From contig NZ_CP021642.1 in the NCBI RefSeq assembly GCF_003048375.1, positions 434,001-498,000 on the forward strand: 64,000 nucleotides of DNA, in the 5' to 3' direction. Shown one piece after another: positions 46,796 to 56,302 of the stretch. Position numbers and translations under genes: made by a program. The DNA comes from Campylobacter concisus. GTDB lineage: Bacteria; Campylobacterota; Campylobacteria; Campylobacterales; Campylobacteraceae. The notes under the pieces were generated by a model that was not told the DNA's origin, did not search any database, and was given only the letters and a program-made list of their open reading frames with translations. Within the stretch, counting starts at the first letter, position 1, and each line of letters opens with the position of its first letter.

Positions 46796-47655
46796 ATATC
46801 TAGTCCAAAATAGTGTTTAACTAAAAAGCCGATGCCAAAAGATATGATCGCAACGCCAAAAGTTATCACGCACATCTCAACCACTCTTGGTAAAAATTTA
46901 AGCTCCTTTGCCACGCTTATATAAAAGTTGTAAGTGATGATGGCAACTAGTGCAAAGAAAAACATCGATAAAACGGCGTAAAAACCGCTTGAAAAGATGA
47001 AAAATGGAAGTATCAAAAATGCCGTTGTTATGATGTATGAGCCGCCTGTGTAGAGCGAGTAAGTAAGCGGTTTGATCTCATCACTTGGATTTTCTTTTGA
47101 CTCAAGATATGCTGAGCCAGCCATAGAGAGTGCAGCTGCTACGCCCATGATAAGGCCTGTTGCGCCAACTGATTTTGTATTCGAAAATGCAAGCGCGATG
47201 CCGCTAAGTGTACCTGTTAGCTCAACTAAAGCATCATTCATGCCAAGCACGATGCCACCAGCATTTACGAGTTTTGTGTCTTTCAGCATGGAGATTAGAC
47301 TATTTTCGTGATTCATCTCCTCTTCATAAATATCACGAGCTTCAGGATATTCATCTACGATGTCAAGATAAAATTTCTCCGCATTTTCTTCGCGCGACTC
47401 CATAAATTTTAGGGTAAAAGATGTGCCAAAAATTTTAACAAGTATCGTATAGAAGATGACTTTAAATAAATTTGCACTTCTGCTCTCGCCAGTTATCTTT
47501 TGACAAAAAGCATAGTGGCGTCTCTCTTCGGTGATTAATTTGCGAAGTATTTTTTTATTCTCATCGTCTTTTTCGCTAGCTTCAAGAAGTGAGTATATAG
47601 CAGCATCGTCTGCTTCGTTTTGTAATTGTTTTAAAGCACGTTTTTTGTCTAACAT
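46792..47655 (-). CDS. Ferritin-like/VIT1-family iron exporter (MbfA-like)
   Basis: A 287-residue fusion. The N-terminal half is a rubrerythrin-like helical domain (NEADDAAIYSLLEASEKDDENKKI, ITEERRHYAFCQKI, ...EEMNHENSLISML) with spaced Glu/His ligands for a di-iron site. The C-terminal half is a five-helix VIT1/CCC1 membrane domain (GIVLGMNDALVELTGTLSGIALA, AALSMAGSAYLESKENPS). MbfA proteins of this design export iron and protect against peroxide in Bradyrhizobium and Agrobacterium. I see no clear Fur box upstream. Confidence 0.85.
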   Translation of the reverse strand: MLDKKRALKQLQNEADDAAIYSLLEASEKDDENKKILRKLITEERRHYAFCQKITGESRSANLFKVIFYTILVKIFGTSFTLKFMESREENAEKFYLDIVDEYPEARDIYEEEMNHENSLISMLKDTKLVNAGGIVLGMNDALVELTGTLSGIALAFSNTKSVGATGLIMGVAAALSMAGSAYLESKENPSDEIKPLTYSLYTGGSYIITTAFLILPFFIFSSGFYAVLSMFFFALVAIITYNFYISVAKELKFLPRVVEMCVITFGVAIISFGIGFLVKHYFGLDI

Positions 47656-47715
47656 AAATTTTTCCTTTTTTATAGCTTAGAAATTTAAGATTTTGATTTA
47701 GAAAGAGAGATAAGA

Positions 47716-47800
47716 TGGTGCGATCAGCGAGACTCGAACTCGCACACCTAACGGCACTACCCCCTCAAGATAGCGTGTCTACCAATTCCACCATGATCGC
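47716..47800 (-). tRNA. tRNA-Leu (anticodon GAG)
   Basis: On the minus strand the acceptor arms GCGATCA and TGATCGC pair fully, with ACCA encoded at the 3' end. The D-arm GGTGGAATTGGTAGACAC and the anticodon arm CTATC-TTGAGGG-GGTAG are typical of tRNA-Leu, and anticodon GAG follows the U-turn T. The variable arm is long and the T arm has GCGAGTTCGAGTCTCGC. It lies 12 nt beyond the atpE terminator. Confidence 0.95.
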
Positions 47801-47812
47801 GAAAAGAACAAA

Positions 47813-47829
47813 AGCCCCAAAAAGGGGCT
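47813..47829 (-). terminator. Terminator after atpE
   Basis: AGCCCC and GGGGCT form a 6-bp GC stem with a TTTTT loop, followed on the minus strand by TTTTGTTCTTTT. It separates atpE from the tRNA gene. Confidence 0.75.
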
Positions 47830-47846
47830 AAATTTAAGCTTTACGC

Positions 47847-48149
47847 TTAGCCAAGCATTGGGTTTGCGTAAAGAACGATAAGTGTAATAACAAGTGCGTA
47901 GATAACTTGTGCTTCGATCATCGCAAGTGCGATAAACATTGTAGTCATAAGTTTGCTACCAACGCCAGGGTTTCTAGCTGTTCCGCTGATAGTTGCAGCA
48001 GCTGTGTTACCCATACCTATAGCACCGCCAAGAGCTGCAAGGCCAAGGCCGATACCGCCAGCGATAACTGAATATGATCTGATCATCTCGCCGTCAGCGC
48101 CAAATGCGAATGCAGCAAGACCAAGAATTAAAAAGACGATCTTTTTCAT
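47847..48149 (-). CDS. atpE: F-type ATP synthase subunit c
   Basis: Proton-binding ring subunit, 100 residues, longer than the usual 75-85 because of a signal-peptide-like start (KKIVFLILGLAAFAFGADG). The two membrane helices have GGIGLGLAALGGAIGMG and the ion-binding carboxylate in MIEAQVIYALV. AAAGGAG precedes the ATG. Separation of atpE from the main atp cluster (10.4-16.2 kb here) is normal in Campylobacter. Confidence 0.96.
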   Translation of the reverse strand: MKKIVFLILGLAAFAFGADGEMIRSYSVIAGGIGLGLAALGGAIGMGNTAAATISGTARNPGVGSKLMTTMFIALAMIEAQVIYALVITLIVLYANPMLG

Positions 48150-48355
48150 CGTTGCTCCTTTAAAATTTTAAAGCTCTTTCGGATCTGTCCCCTACTCAAA
48201 CTTCATGAGCCGTAATATTACAAAAACAAAACTTTGTTTCAAATAAAAACACTAAAAATTTAAATTGCCTATAAAAAATTCTTGGCTTAGAAAAATGAAA
48301 GTTTTTTTATGCTATCTTTGAAAGAATTTAATTTATTCTTAATCTTAGGTTTTCA

Positions 48356-49699
48356 ATGAACGAAAAATTTTCAAAGATAGGCTTTGTTCTTGCGATGGCT
48401 GGTTCTGCTGTGGGTCTTGGCAATGCCTGGAAATTTCCTACGATGGTGGGAAATAACGGCGGTTCGGCATTTATAATTTTATACTTGCTTCTTACATTTG
48501 CTATCGCATTTGTGGCGTTTTTGGCAGAGCTTAGCATCGGCAAACTTGGCGAAAGCGACATCGTAAGCTCTCTTTACAAACTTGCTCCAAAAAATAAAAA
48601 AGTGTGGTCGCTCTCTGGCTTTTTCATGATCGGCGCAATCCTCATAGCTTCATTTTATATGGTGGTTATTGGCTGGATTTTAAAGTATATCTATCTTAGT
48701 TTTTCGCCACTTTTATCTGACACAAAAGCTGCAGGGGAGCAGTTTAACACACTTTTATCAAATGATTTAAGCAGCGCCGTGCTATGCTTTAGCCTAGTCT
48801 TTTTGATGGTTTTTTTTGCCGTTTCAAAAGGTGTAAAAAGTGGCATAGAAAAACTAAATATATGGATGATGCCAAGCCTTTTTGTCTTGCTAGTTTGCAT
48901 GCTTTTTTACGCGCTTAGCATGGGAGATGGCTTTGTGAAGGCGGCTAAATTTTTATTTGTACCAAATTTTAGTGCGATCACGCCAGATGTTGTTTTGCAA
49001 GCTCTAGGCCTTGCGTTTTTCTCACTATCTATGGGTGTTGGAGTCATACCAACATACGCTGCAAATTTACCAGAGCGCACAAATTTAATAAAATCAACCC
49101 TCTCTATCATCTTTATAAACATCTTAATAGGCATTATGATGGGGCTTGTTGTTTTTACCTTTATATTTGCTTATGGGGCTGATAGCACGGCAAGTGGTCC
49201 AGGCCTTATTTTTATCTCGCTTGTCACGCTTTTTGCAAAGCTTGGCATCGTTGGCAACGTCATGGCGGTCGCATTTTTTGTATCGTTATTGTTTGCTGGC
49301 ATTACGAGTGCAGTTTCGATGATCGAGCCTTTTGCTTATTATTTGGTTAGGAAATTTGAAATTTCAAGAAAAATGGCGCTTCTTTACATCGGCGCTTTTG
49401 TCTATATCTTGGGTATCTTTTGCATACTTTCATATTATTCAGACACATCAAGTGCTTTTAGTGTTTGCGGTAAGCCATTTTTTGACGCGCTTGACTTTCT
49501 CACATCAAATATCATGATGCCAATAGGCGCTATCGTATTTAGCTTTTTTGTTGGCTACAGGCTTAAAAAAGAGAGTTTATATCTGCTCTTTGGCGATTTT
49601 ATGGGAAGAGCATTTTTTGAAATTTGGTACTTTTTCTTAAGATATGTCGTGCCAGTTGCCATTTGTGCGATAATGATCTACCAGATGGCAGGTAAATAA
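48356..49699 (+). CDS. SNF/NSS-family sodium-dependent transporter, paralogue 1
   Basis: A 447-residue LeuT-fold symporter. The N-terminal helix has AGSAVGLGNAWKFPTMVG, the sodium and substrate site of the family; about 11-12 membrane helices follow. Bacterial NSS proteins carry amino acids such as tryptophan, tyrosine or leucine with Na+. The ribosome site TTAGG is weak. It overlaps the next paralogue by one base. Confidence 0.9.
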   Translation: MNEKFSKIGFVLAMAGSAVGLGNAWKFPTMVGNNGGSAFIILYLLLTFAIAFVAFLAELSIGKLGESDIVSSLYKLAPKNKKVWSLSGFFMIGAILIASFYMVVIGWILKYIYLSFSPLLSDTKAAGEQFNTLLSNDLSSAVLCFSLVFLMVFFAVSKGVKSGIEKLNIWMMPSLFVLLVCMLFYALSMGDGFVKAAKFLFVPNFSAITPDVVLQALGLAFFSLSMGVGVIPTYAANLPERTNLIKSTLSIIFINILIGIMMGLVVFTFIFAYGADSTASGPGLIFISLVTLFAKLGIVGNVMAVAFFVSLLFAGITSAVSMIEPFAYYLVRKFEISRKMALLYIGAFVYILGIFCILSYYSDTSSAFSVCGKPFFDALDFLTSNIMMPIGAIVFSFFVGYRLKKESLYLLFGDFMGRAFFEIWYFFLRYVVPVAICAIMIYQMAGK

Positions 49700-51030
49700 T
49701 GGCAGAGAGATTTAGTAAAATTGGCTTTGTCTTATCGATAATTGGAGCGGCTATCGGCCTTGGTAATGCGTGGAAATTTCCATACATGGTCGGCAGTAAC
49801 GGCGGTTCGGCATTTATCCTTATATATCTATTTTTTGCCTTTGCTGTTGGTCTTAGCATATTTTTTGCTGAGATGGCGATGGGTAAAATTTCACGCCTTG
49901 ATACGGTTGGAGCGTTTAAAAGCCTAGCTACAAAAGGGGCAAATTCTTGGAAATTTGCTGGCGTTATCATGGTGACCGGGTTATTTATAGCCTCTTTTTA
50001 CACGCTCATCATTGGCTGGGTTTTAAAATACGTCATTTTAAGTCTTAGTGAGCTACCTCAAGATATCGCAAGTTCAGAGACGTTTTTTGTAAATTTCACC
50101 TCAAATGGCATAAATGAACAAATTTTATACTTTAGCATCGCGTTTTTTGCCTACTTTTTCATCCTTACAAAAGGTGTAAAAAGCGGCATCGAGCGCATAA
50201 ATGTCTATCTCATACCAGCTCTTTTTATCTTGCTTTTACTTATGCTTGGCTACTCTTTTGGCATGGAGGGCTTTGATAAAGCGGCTAAATTTCTACTAGT
50301 GCCTGATTTTTCAAAGATAGATCAGGCAGCTGTTTTAAACGCTCTTGGACTTGCTTTTTTTACGATGTGCGTTGGCATTGGCTGCATCCTTACCTACTCA
50401 TCAAGTCTAAGCGATGATACAAATTTATTTACCTCTTCACTCTATGTCGTCTTTGCGAACATCATAATAAGCGTCATCATCGGCCTTATCGTCTTTACAT
50501 TTACATTTGAGTTTGGCTCAGAGCCATCAAAAGGCGCAGGGCTTGCTTTTATCTCGCTACCGACGCTATTTGCTAAGCTTGGCTTGCTTGGAAATTTCTT
50601 GGCATTTACATTTTTTATATCACTATTTTTTGCTGGCATCACCTCGGTTATCTCGATGGTTGAACCGTTTATATTTTTCTTAAGCAAAAGCCTAAAATTT
50701 AGTAGAAACAAATCAATTCTAATCGTTGCTTGCGTGGTTTATATCTTAGGAATTTTATGCGCATTAAGTGGCACAAGTGAATTTAAAGATGCGCTTACAT
50801 TTTTTGGTAAGAGCTTTTTTGACCTACTTGATTATCTAAGCTCAAATATCATGCTCCCACTTGGTGGCATCTTGTTTGCTATCTTTGTTGGCTACTTTAT
50901 GAAATTTGAGCTTTTAAAAGAGCTATTTGTGCCTTATATGGGCAAGGTTATATTTAAAATTTGGTATTTTTTAATTAGATTTGTGGCTCCACTTTTAGTT
51001 CTGGTGGTGTTAATAAGGGAGATCTCATAA
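49699..51030 (+). CDS. SNF/NSS-family sodium-dependent transporter, paralogue 2
   Basis: 443 residues, IGAAIGLGNAWKFPYMVG in helix 1, with the same FAGITSVISMVEPF block in helix 8 as its neighbours (FAGITSAVSMIEPF and FAGITSAISIVEPF). ATG overlaps the preceding TAA (TAATG). The substrate is not deducible; divergence in the extracellular loops from paralogues 1 and 3 suggests different substrates or a heteromeric pairing. Confidence 0.9.
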   Translation: MAERFSKIGFVLSIIGAAIGLGNAWKFPYMVGSNGGSAFILIYLFFAFAVGLSIFFAEMAMGKISRLDTVGAFKSLATKGANSWKFAGVIMVTGLFIASFYTLIIGWVLKYVILSLSELPQDIASSETFFVNFTSNGINEQILYFSIAFFAYFFILTKGVKSGIERINVYLIPALFILLLLMLGYSFGMEGFDKAAKFLLVPDFSKIDQAAVLNALGLAFFTMCVGIGCILTYSSSLSDDTNLFTSSLYVVFANIIISVIIGLIVFTFTFEFGSEPSKGAGLAFISLPTLFAKLGLLGNFLAFTFFISLFFAGITSVISMVEPFIFFLSKSLKFSRNKSILIVACVVYILGILCALSGTSEFKDALTFFGKSFFDLLDYLSSNIMLPLGGILFAIFVGYFMKFELLKELFVPYMGKVIFKIWYFLIRFVAPLLVLVVLIREIS

Positions 51031-51031
51031 T

Positions 51032-52384
51032 ATGGCAAAAGAACAATTTTCTAAAATAGGCTATGTCCTAGCAGTCGCTGGATCGGCTGTCGGACTTGGC
51101 AATGCATGGAAATTTCCATACATGGTTGGTGAAAACGGCGGTTCGGCGTTTATTATCCTATATCTTTTGATAACTTTTCTAGTTGGTGTGCCTATCTTTA
51201 TGGCAGAGCTTAGTATTGGCAAGCTTAGTGAGAGTGACAGCGTTAATGCCTTTAGAAAGCTAGCAGCTAAAAATAAAAATTTATGGCAACTGGTTGGAAT
51301 TTTAGCCATGGTGACAGCGGCTATCATCTCATCATATTACATCGTGATCATCGGCTGGGTCTTTAAATATTTCACGCTCTCATTTACTGGTCTCCCAAGC
51401 GATATAGATAGCTCAAAAGTGATATTTAACGATCTTTTGACGCATGGTCTTGGCGAGCAGACACTTTACTTTATTATAGCATTTGCAGCTTGCTTTTTTA
51501 TCCTATCAAAAGGCGTAAAAAGTGGCATAGAGAAGCTAAATGTTTGGATGATGCCAAGCCTATTTATCATGGTTTTGATCATGCTTTTTTACTCTATAAC
51601 GATGGATGGCTTTGTGAAATCAGCCGAGTTTTTACTCATTCCTGACTTTAGCAAAATTTCATTTAACTCACTCTTGCTTGCTCTTGGCCTTGCATTTTGG
51701 ACACTATCTCTTGGTATGGCAGCGATCATCACCTATTCAGCTAGCCTAAGCGATGATACAAATTTAGCCACTTCAACGCTTAGTATCGTCTTCATAAATA
51801 TCGCGCTTGCTATTATGATAGGTCTTGTTATTTTTACCTTTATATTTGAATTTGGCGCTACTCCGTCTCAAGGACCAGGTCTTGTCTTTATCTCGCTACC
51901 AACGCTATTTGCTAAGCTTGGCGCGATAGGTCAAATTTTAGCGGTGGCATTTTTTGCTGCGCTCATTTTTGCTGGTATCACTTCAGCCATCTCTATCGTC
52001 GAGCCATTTGTCTTTTTCTTGATCAGAGAGTATGGCATGAGTAGGAAAAAAGCGCTTTGCATAGTTGGAGCTGGGATTTTCATAGTGGGATTTTTATGTC
52101 TTTTATCAAATATAGAAAATATTGGCGATAAATTTATGATATTTGGTAAAAATTTCTTTGACTTCCTAGACTTTACCGCTTCAAATATCTTGCTACCAAT
52201 TAGCGGTATCGGCGGAGCGATATTTGTAGGATATTTTATGAAAAAAGATGCTTTATATGTACTATTTAGCCCATATATGAGTGATTTTGTATTTAATACA
52301 TGGTATTTTTTACTAAGATATGTAGCACCAGTTTGTGTGCTCATCATCATGATAAATGAACTATTAAAGGTTTTTAATGGATAA
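51032..52384 (+). CDS. SNF/NSS-family sodium-dependent transporter, paralogue 3
   Basis: 450 residues, AGSAVGLGNAWKFPYMVG in helix 1, and MAELSIGKLSESDSVNAF following helix 2, close to paralogue 1 (LAELSIGKLGESD). The start lies one base after the paralogue 2 stop; the 3' end overlaps dctQ by eight bases, so the four membrane-transport genes and dctM form one transcription unit. Confidence 0.9.
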   Translation: MAKEQFSKIGYVLAVAGSAVGLGNAWKFPYMVGENGGSAFIILYLLITFLVGVPIFMAELSIGKLSESDSVNAFRKLAAKNKNLWQLVGILAMVTAAIISSYYIVIIGWVFKYFTLSFTGLPSDIDSSKVIFNDLLTHGLGEQTLYFIIAFAACFFILSKGVKSGIEKLNVWMMPSLFIMVLIMLFYSITMDGFVKSAEFLLIPDFSKISFNSLLLALGLAFWTLSLGMAAIITYSASLSDDTNLATSTLSIVFINIALAIMIGLVIFTFIFEFGATPSQGPGLVFISLPTLFAKLGAIGQILAVAFFAALIFAGITSAISIVEPFVFFLIREYGMSRKKALCIVGAGIFIVGFLCLLSNIENIGDKFMIFGKNFFDFLDFTASNILLPISGIGGAIFVGYFMKKDALYVLFSPYMSDFVFNTWYFLLRYVAPVCVLIIMINELLKVFNG

Positions 52385-52898
52385 GATTGAGAGATTTTTT
52401 GACAAAGCTGGTGATATAGTCGGCTATATTTGTATGTTTATTATGGCTTTGATGATAATAGACGTTTTTTTTAACGTTGTGGCAAGATACTTTTTTTCTT
52501 ACGGCAACGTTGCATTTCAGGAGCTTGAGTGGCACTTTTTTGCTGTGATATTTCTACTTGGCATGAGCTATGCTCTAAAAGAGGACGCACATGTTAGAGT
52601 TGATATCTTTTATGCTAAATTTTCAGAAAGAAATAAAGCCCTTGTAAATATGCTTGGTACTGTATTTTTTATCATACCATTTGCGCTTTTGGTTTCAAAT
52701 TTATCATTTGGATTTGTAGGAGATGCTTACAGCTCGGCAGAGGCCAGCGCAGATCCAGGCGGTCTTACCCATAGATGGATCATAAAAGCGATGATCCCTT
52801 TTTCATTTTATGTGCTTGTATTTTTTGCGATCGGCTTTTTTATAAAAAATTTAAATCGCTATAAGAAAGCTAGTAAGGAGAAAATATGGCGGGATTAA
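52377..52898 (+). CDS. dctQ: TRAP transporter small membrane subunit DctQ
   Basis: 173 residues with four membrane helices. The family block VAFQELEWHFFAVIFLLGMSYALKEDAHVRVDIFY is present in the second and third helices (only part quoted: FQELEWHFF, YALKEDAHVRVDIFY). TRAP systems import organic acids with Na+ and a periplasmic DctP-type receptor. It overlaps paralogue 3 by eight bases and dctM by 13. Confidence 0.92.
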   Translation: MDKIERFFDKAGDIVGYICMFIMALMIIDVFFNVVARYFFSYGNVAFQELEWHFFAVIFLLGMSYALKEDAHVRVDIFYAKFSERNKALVNMLGTVFFIIPFALLVSNLSFGFVGDAYSSAEASADPGGLTHRWIIKAMIPFSFYVLVFFAIGFFIKNLNRYKKASKEKIWRD

Positions 52899-54274
52899 TA
52901 ATGTTTATAGCCGCGCTATTGATGCTTGGCATTGGCTTTCCAGTGGCATTTACCTTTGGTGCGGTTGCGATGATATTTGGCATGGTTGGCAGCGTCGTAG
53001 AGAGCCTTAGCGATGGTGATGGGCTACTTGGCAGTATAGAAGTATTTAAAGATATGTTTAACTTCATGCCTTATAGAATTTTCTCTATCATGGAGAGTAG
53101 AATTTTCATAGCAGTTCCACTCTTTGTCTTTATGGGCGTCGTGCTTCAAAAGTCAAAGCTAGCCGAGAGATTACTTGAGAGTATGGGCATGCTCTTTGGA
53201 GAAATCAGAGGCGGTATCGCGATAAGCACTATCTTAGTTGGAGCGCTTCTTGCTGCATCAACTGGCGTCGTAGGTGCTAGCGTTGTTGCTATGGGCGTTA
53301 TAAGCTTGCCTGTAATGCTAAAGTATAAATACGACCAATCCCTAGGATGTGGCACGATATGCGCTGCCGGCACGCTTGGTCAGATCATCCCACCTTCTAT
53401 CGTGCTTATCATCTTGGGCGACATCTTCTCAGTGCCAGTTGGTGAGCTTTTTCATCAAGCCATTGTGCCAGGACTTACGTTAGTTGGGGTTTATATAGTT
53501 TATATTTTGATAGTTGCTTATCTTAAGCCAGAGGTCGCTCCTATCGTAAAAGACGAGAGTGGCGTTAGTAAATTTAAGCAGATTGTTAGAGCGCTAATTG
53601 CGATCTTTCCGCCACTTTTGCTAGTTATTTGTGTGCTAGGATCCATTTTTGCAGGTATCGCTACACCGACTGAAAGTTCAGCATTTGGCTGCGTTGGCGC
53701 TATCATCTTGGCAATATTTTATAGGACATTTTCATTTTCTATGATGAAAGAGGCTTTGGCTGAGAGCGTAAAAACTACAGCTCTAGTCTTTGCTATACTT
53801 GTTGGTGCGACTGCCTTTTCTATGGTCTTTAGCTACACTGGAGGCGATGAGATAGTTGAAAATTTCATGACAAATTTACCAGGCGAGAAGTGGGGCTTTA
53901 TCATCTTTAGTATGGCTGTTATCTTTGTGCTTGGCTTTTTTATAGATTTTGTTGAAATTTCATATATCGTGCTTCCTATCTTGGTGCCAATCGCTGCAAA
54001 ACTAGGCATAAACCCAGTCTATCTAGCGATCTTAGTTGCTATGAATTTACAAACTTCATTCTTGACGCCGCCATTTGGATTTAGTCTATTTTTCTTAAGA
54101 TCAGTCGCACCTGCTGAGATAAAAACAGCTGCTATTTATAAAGGCGTGGTGCCTTACATCATTATCCAAGTGGCAGTTTTAATCTTTTTCTGCGTATTTT
54201 TGATGGAGATAAAGCCGGTGCTAGATGCGAGCCACGGCGGATTATTTAACTTCTTACTCTCACTTTTTAAATGA
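52886..54274 (+). CDS. dctM: TRAP transporter large membrane subunit DctM
   Basis: 462 residues, about 12 membrane helices, with GIGFPVAFTFGAVAM, FVFMGVVLQKSKLAERLL, ASTGVVGASVVAMGVISLP and AAGTLGQIIPPSIVLIILGD, the TRAP large-subunit signatures. No DctP receptor gene lies beside it in this window, so the binding protein must be encoded elsewhere. It ends in a terminator. Confidence 0.93.
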   Translation: MAGLIMFIAALLMLGIGFPVAFTFGAVAMIFGMVGSVVESLSDGDGLLGSIEVFKDMFNFMPYRIFSIMESRIFIAVPLFVFMGVVLQKSKLAERLLESMGMLFGEIRGGIAISTILVGALLAASTGVVGASVVAMGVISLPVMLKYKYDQSLGCGTICAAGTLGQIIPPSIVLIILGDIFSVPVGELFHQAIVPGLTLVGVYIVYILIVAYLKPEVAPIVKDESGVSKFKQIVRALIAIFPPLLLVICVLGSIFAGIATPTESSAFGCVGAIILAIFYRTFSFSMMKEALAESVKTTALVFAILVGATAFSMVFSYTGGDEIVENFMTNLPGEKWGFIIFSMAVIFVLGFFIDFVEISYIVLPILVPIAAKLGINPVYLAILVAMNLQTSFLTPPFGFSLFFLRSVAPAEIKTAAIYKGVVPYIIIQVAVLIFFCVFLMEIKPVLDASHGGLFNFLLSLFK

Positions 54275-54312
54275 TATAAAAGTTTTTGGTTGTAAAATAC
54301 CAAAAGCAAGCG

Positions 54313-54350
54313 AAATGGCTAATTTGAGTTTCTGCCCAACTTAGCCATTT
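54313..54350 (+). terminator. Terminator after the SNF-TRAP operon
   Basis: AAATGGCTAA and TTAGCCATTT pair over 10 bp with an 18-nt loop, followed by TTATG, 39 nt after dctM. Confidence 0.6.
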
Positions 54351-54395
54351 TTATGACCGCTTTTTAGTAAATTTATAAATTTAATGAGGTGAAAT

Positions 54396-56198
54396 ATGGC
54401 AAAGAAATTTATCGATGTTATGGATACGACCTTTAGAGATGGCTTTCAGTCAGTTTATGGCGCTAGAGTGCTTATGAACGACTTTTTGCCCGCGCTTGAA
54501 GCAGCCAAAGAGGCTGGCATAGAGCATTTTGAATTTGGCGGCGGAGCGAGATTTCAAAGCCTTTATTTTTACCTAAATGAAGACGCTTTTGCGATGATGG
54601 ATAAATTTAGAAGCATCGTAGGACCAAAAGCAAACCTTCAAACCCTAAGCAGAGGCGTAAATACCGTCACACTTGACACTGGTAGCCGCGAGCTAATCGA
54701 CCTTCACGCAAAACTTTTCAAAAAACATGGAACTACTACTATTAGAAATTTTGACGCATTAAATGATGTTGAAAATTTAAAATATTCAGGCGAAAGGATC
54801 GCTCATCACGGGCTAAAGCACGAAGTTGTTGTTACTATGATGGATCTGCCTAGTGGCTGTGTGGGAGCTCATGACGTTAAATTTTATGAGAAAATTTTAA
54901 GAGAAATTTTAGATGCAAATATCCCATATCACAGCGTTTGCTTCAAAGATGCAAGTGGTACAAGCAGCCCACAAAAGGTCTATGAAACCATAAAAATGGC
55001 TAGAAAGCTACTCCCAGAAAAAACTCACATCAGACTTCACACACATGAAACCGCAGGCGTAAGCGTTGCTTGCTATCTTGCAGCGCTTGAGGCTGGCGTT
55101 GATGGCATAGATCTAGCCGCAAGCCCAGTAAGTGGTGGTACAAGTCAGCCAGATATCCTAACCATGCTTCACGCAGTAAAAGGCAAAAACTACGATCTTG
55201 GCGGACTTGACGTGGAGAAAATTTTAAAATACGAAAGTGTTTTGAATGATTGTTTAAAAGAGTATTTCTTACCGCCTGAAGCTGTGCAAGTAAGCCCGCT
55301 CATACCATTTTCACCGATGCCTGGTGGCGCGCTCACCGCAAATACCCAGATGATGAGAGATAACAACATCTTAGATAAATTCCCTGAGGTCATCCTTGCT
55401 ATGCGCGAAGTGGTGCAAAAGGGCGGATACGGCACTTCAGTAACCCCTGTTAGCCAGTTTTACTTCCAACAAGCCTTTAATAATGTAATGTTTGGCAAGT
55501 GGAAAAAGATCGCTGAGGGATACGGTAAAATGGTGCTTGGCTACTTTGGCAAGACTCCAGTTACGCCTGATAAAGAGATCATTAAGCTTGCTAGCGAGCA
55601 GTTAGGACTAAAACCAACTACAAAACATGCAGTTGATATAGCTGATAAAGATGAGAGCAAGTCACTTGCACATGTAAAAGAAATTTTAAAACAAAATAAG
55701 ATCAAAGTTACCGAAGAAAACGTCTTTATAGCAGCAGCTTGTAAAGAAAAGGGCATCGCGTTCTTAAAAGGCGAAGCCAAAGTAAATGTAAGAAAAATCG
55801 ATCCAAATGCTAAAGCAAACGAGGGCAGACAAACTCAAAGTGGCAGATATAGCGTCGTCGTAAATGGTAGCCGCTACAATGTCGAAGTAAGCGAAGGTTT
55901 TAACGACAGCATCCAAGTAAAATCAATCACTGAAGTTGAAGGCAAGAGCGTAAAAAGTGCCAAAAGTGCAGTAGCAGGCGCAACAGAAAACGACATCGTC
56001 GCAAGCTTGCCAGGTGCTGTGCATAAAATTTTAGTTAGCGCAGGAGATCATGTCAAAAAAGGTCAGGCCATAATCGTGCTTGAAGCGATGAAGATGGAGA
56101 TAGAGGTTAAGGCCCCAAAAGATGGCATCATAGGCTCTATCGAGGTTAGCAAAGGTCAAAGTGTCGCAAACAATCAAGTGGTGGCTAGATTTAAATAA
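54396..56198 (+). CDS. pycB: Pyruvate carboxylase subunit B (biotin-containing)
   Basis: Carboxyltransferase plus biotin carrier, 600 residues. The N-terminal TIM barrel has DTTFRDGFQSVYGARV, the metal-binding LHTHETAGVS block, and VDGIDLAASPVSGGTSQPD. The C terminus carries the biotinyl domain with LEAMKME (Lys566). OadA of oxaloacetate decarboxylases looks the same, but pckA follows directly and no OadB/G is present, as in C. jejuni Cj0933-0932. PycA is not in the window. BirA at 8.0 kb is the likely modifying enzyme. Confidence 0.93.
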   Translation: MAKKFIDVMDTTFRDGFQSVYGARVLMNDFLPALEAAKEAGIEHFEFGGGARFQSLYFYLNEDAFAMMDKFRSIVGPKANLQTLSRGVNTVTLDTGSRELIDLHAKLFKKHGTTTIRNFDALNDVENLKYSGERIAHHGLKHEVVVTMMDLPSGCVGAHDVKFYEKILREILDANIPYHSVCFKDASGTSSPQKVYETIKMARKLLPEKTHIRLHTHETAGVSVACYLAALEAGVDGIDLAASPVSGGTSQPDILTMLHAVKGKNYDLGGLDVEKILKYESVLNDCLKEYFLPPEAVQVSPLIPFSPMPGGALTANTQMMRDNNILDKFPEVILAMREVVQKGGYGTSVTPVSQFYFQQAFNNVMFGKWKKIAEGYGKMVLGYFGKTPVTPDKEIIKLASEQLGLKPTTKHAVDIADKDESKSLAHVKEILKQNKIKVTEENVFIAAACKEKGIAFLKGEAKVNVRKIDPNAKANEGRQTQSGRYSVVVNGSRYNVEVSEGFNDSIQVKSITEVEGKSVKSAKSAVAGATENDIVASLPGAVHKILVSAGDHVKKGQAIIVLEAMKMEIEVKAPKDGIIGSIEVSKGQSVANNQVVARFK

Positions 56199-56270
56199 AT
56201 TTTGCCACTTTTAAAAAGATAGTGTTAAGCGAAATTTGATTAACATTTTGATGACTTTTAGGTCAGAATT

Positions 56271-56276
56271 TATAAA
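56271..56276 (+). promoter_or_regulatory. Possible -10 box of pckA
   Basis: TATAAA, 27 nt before the pckA ATG in the 104-nt pycB/pckA spacer. AAAAGGAAAC supplies the ribosome site. Confidence 0.35.
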
Positions 56277-56302
56277 GAAACGAAAATTTAAAAGGAAACA
56301 AC

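Noticed and set aside
47716-47800. tRNA as an integration site for a mobile element
   Set aside because: No integrase gene, duplicated tRNA 3' end or other attachment-site repeat was found on either side.
48150-48355. A riboswitch or small RNA in the atpE/SNF divergent spacer
   Set aside because: The 206 nt contain no structure I can recognise beyond ordinary AT-rich promoter sequence.
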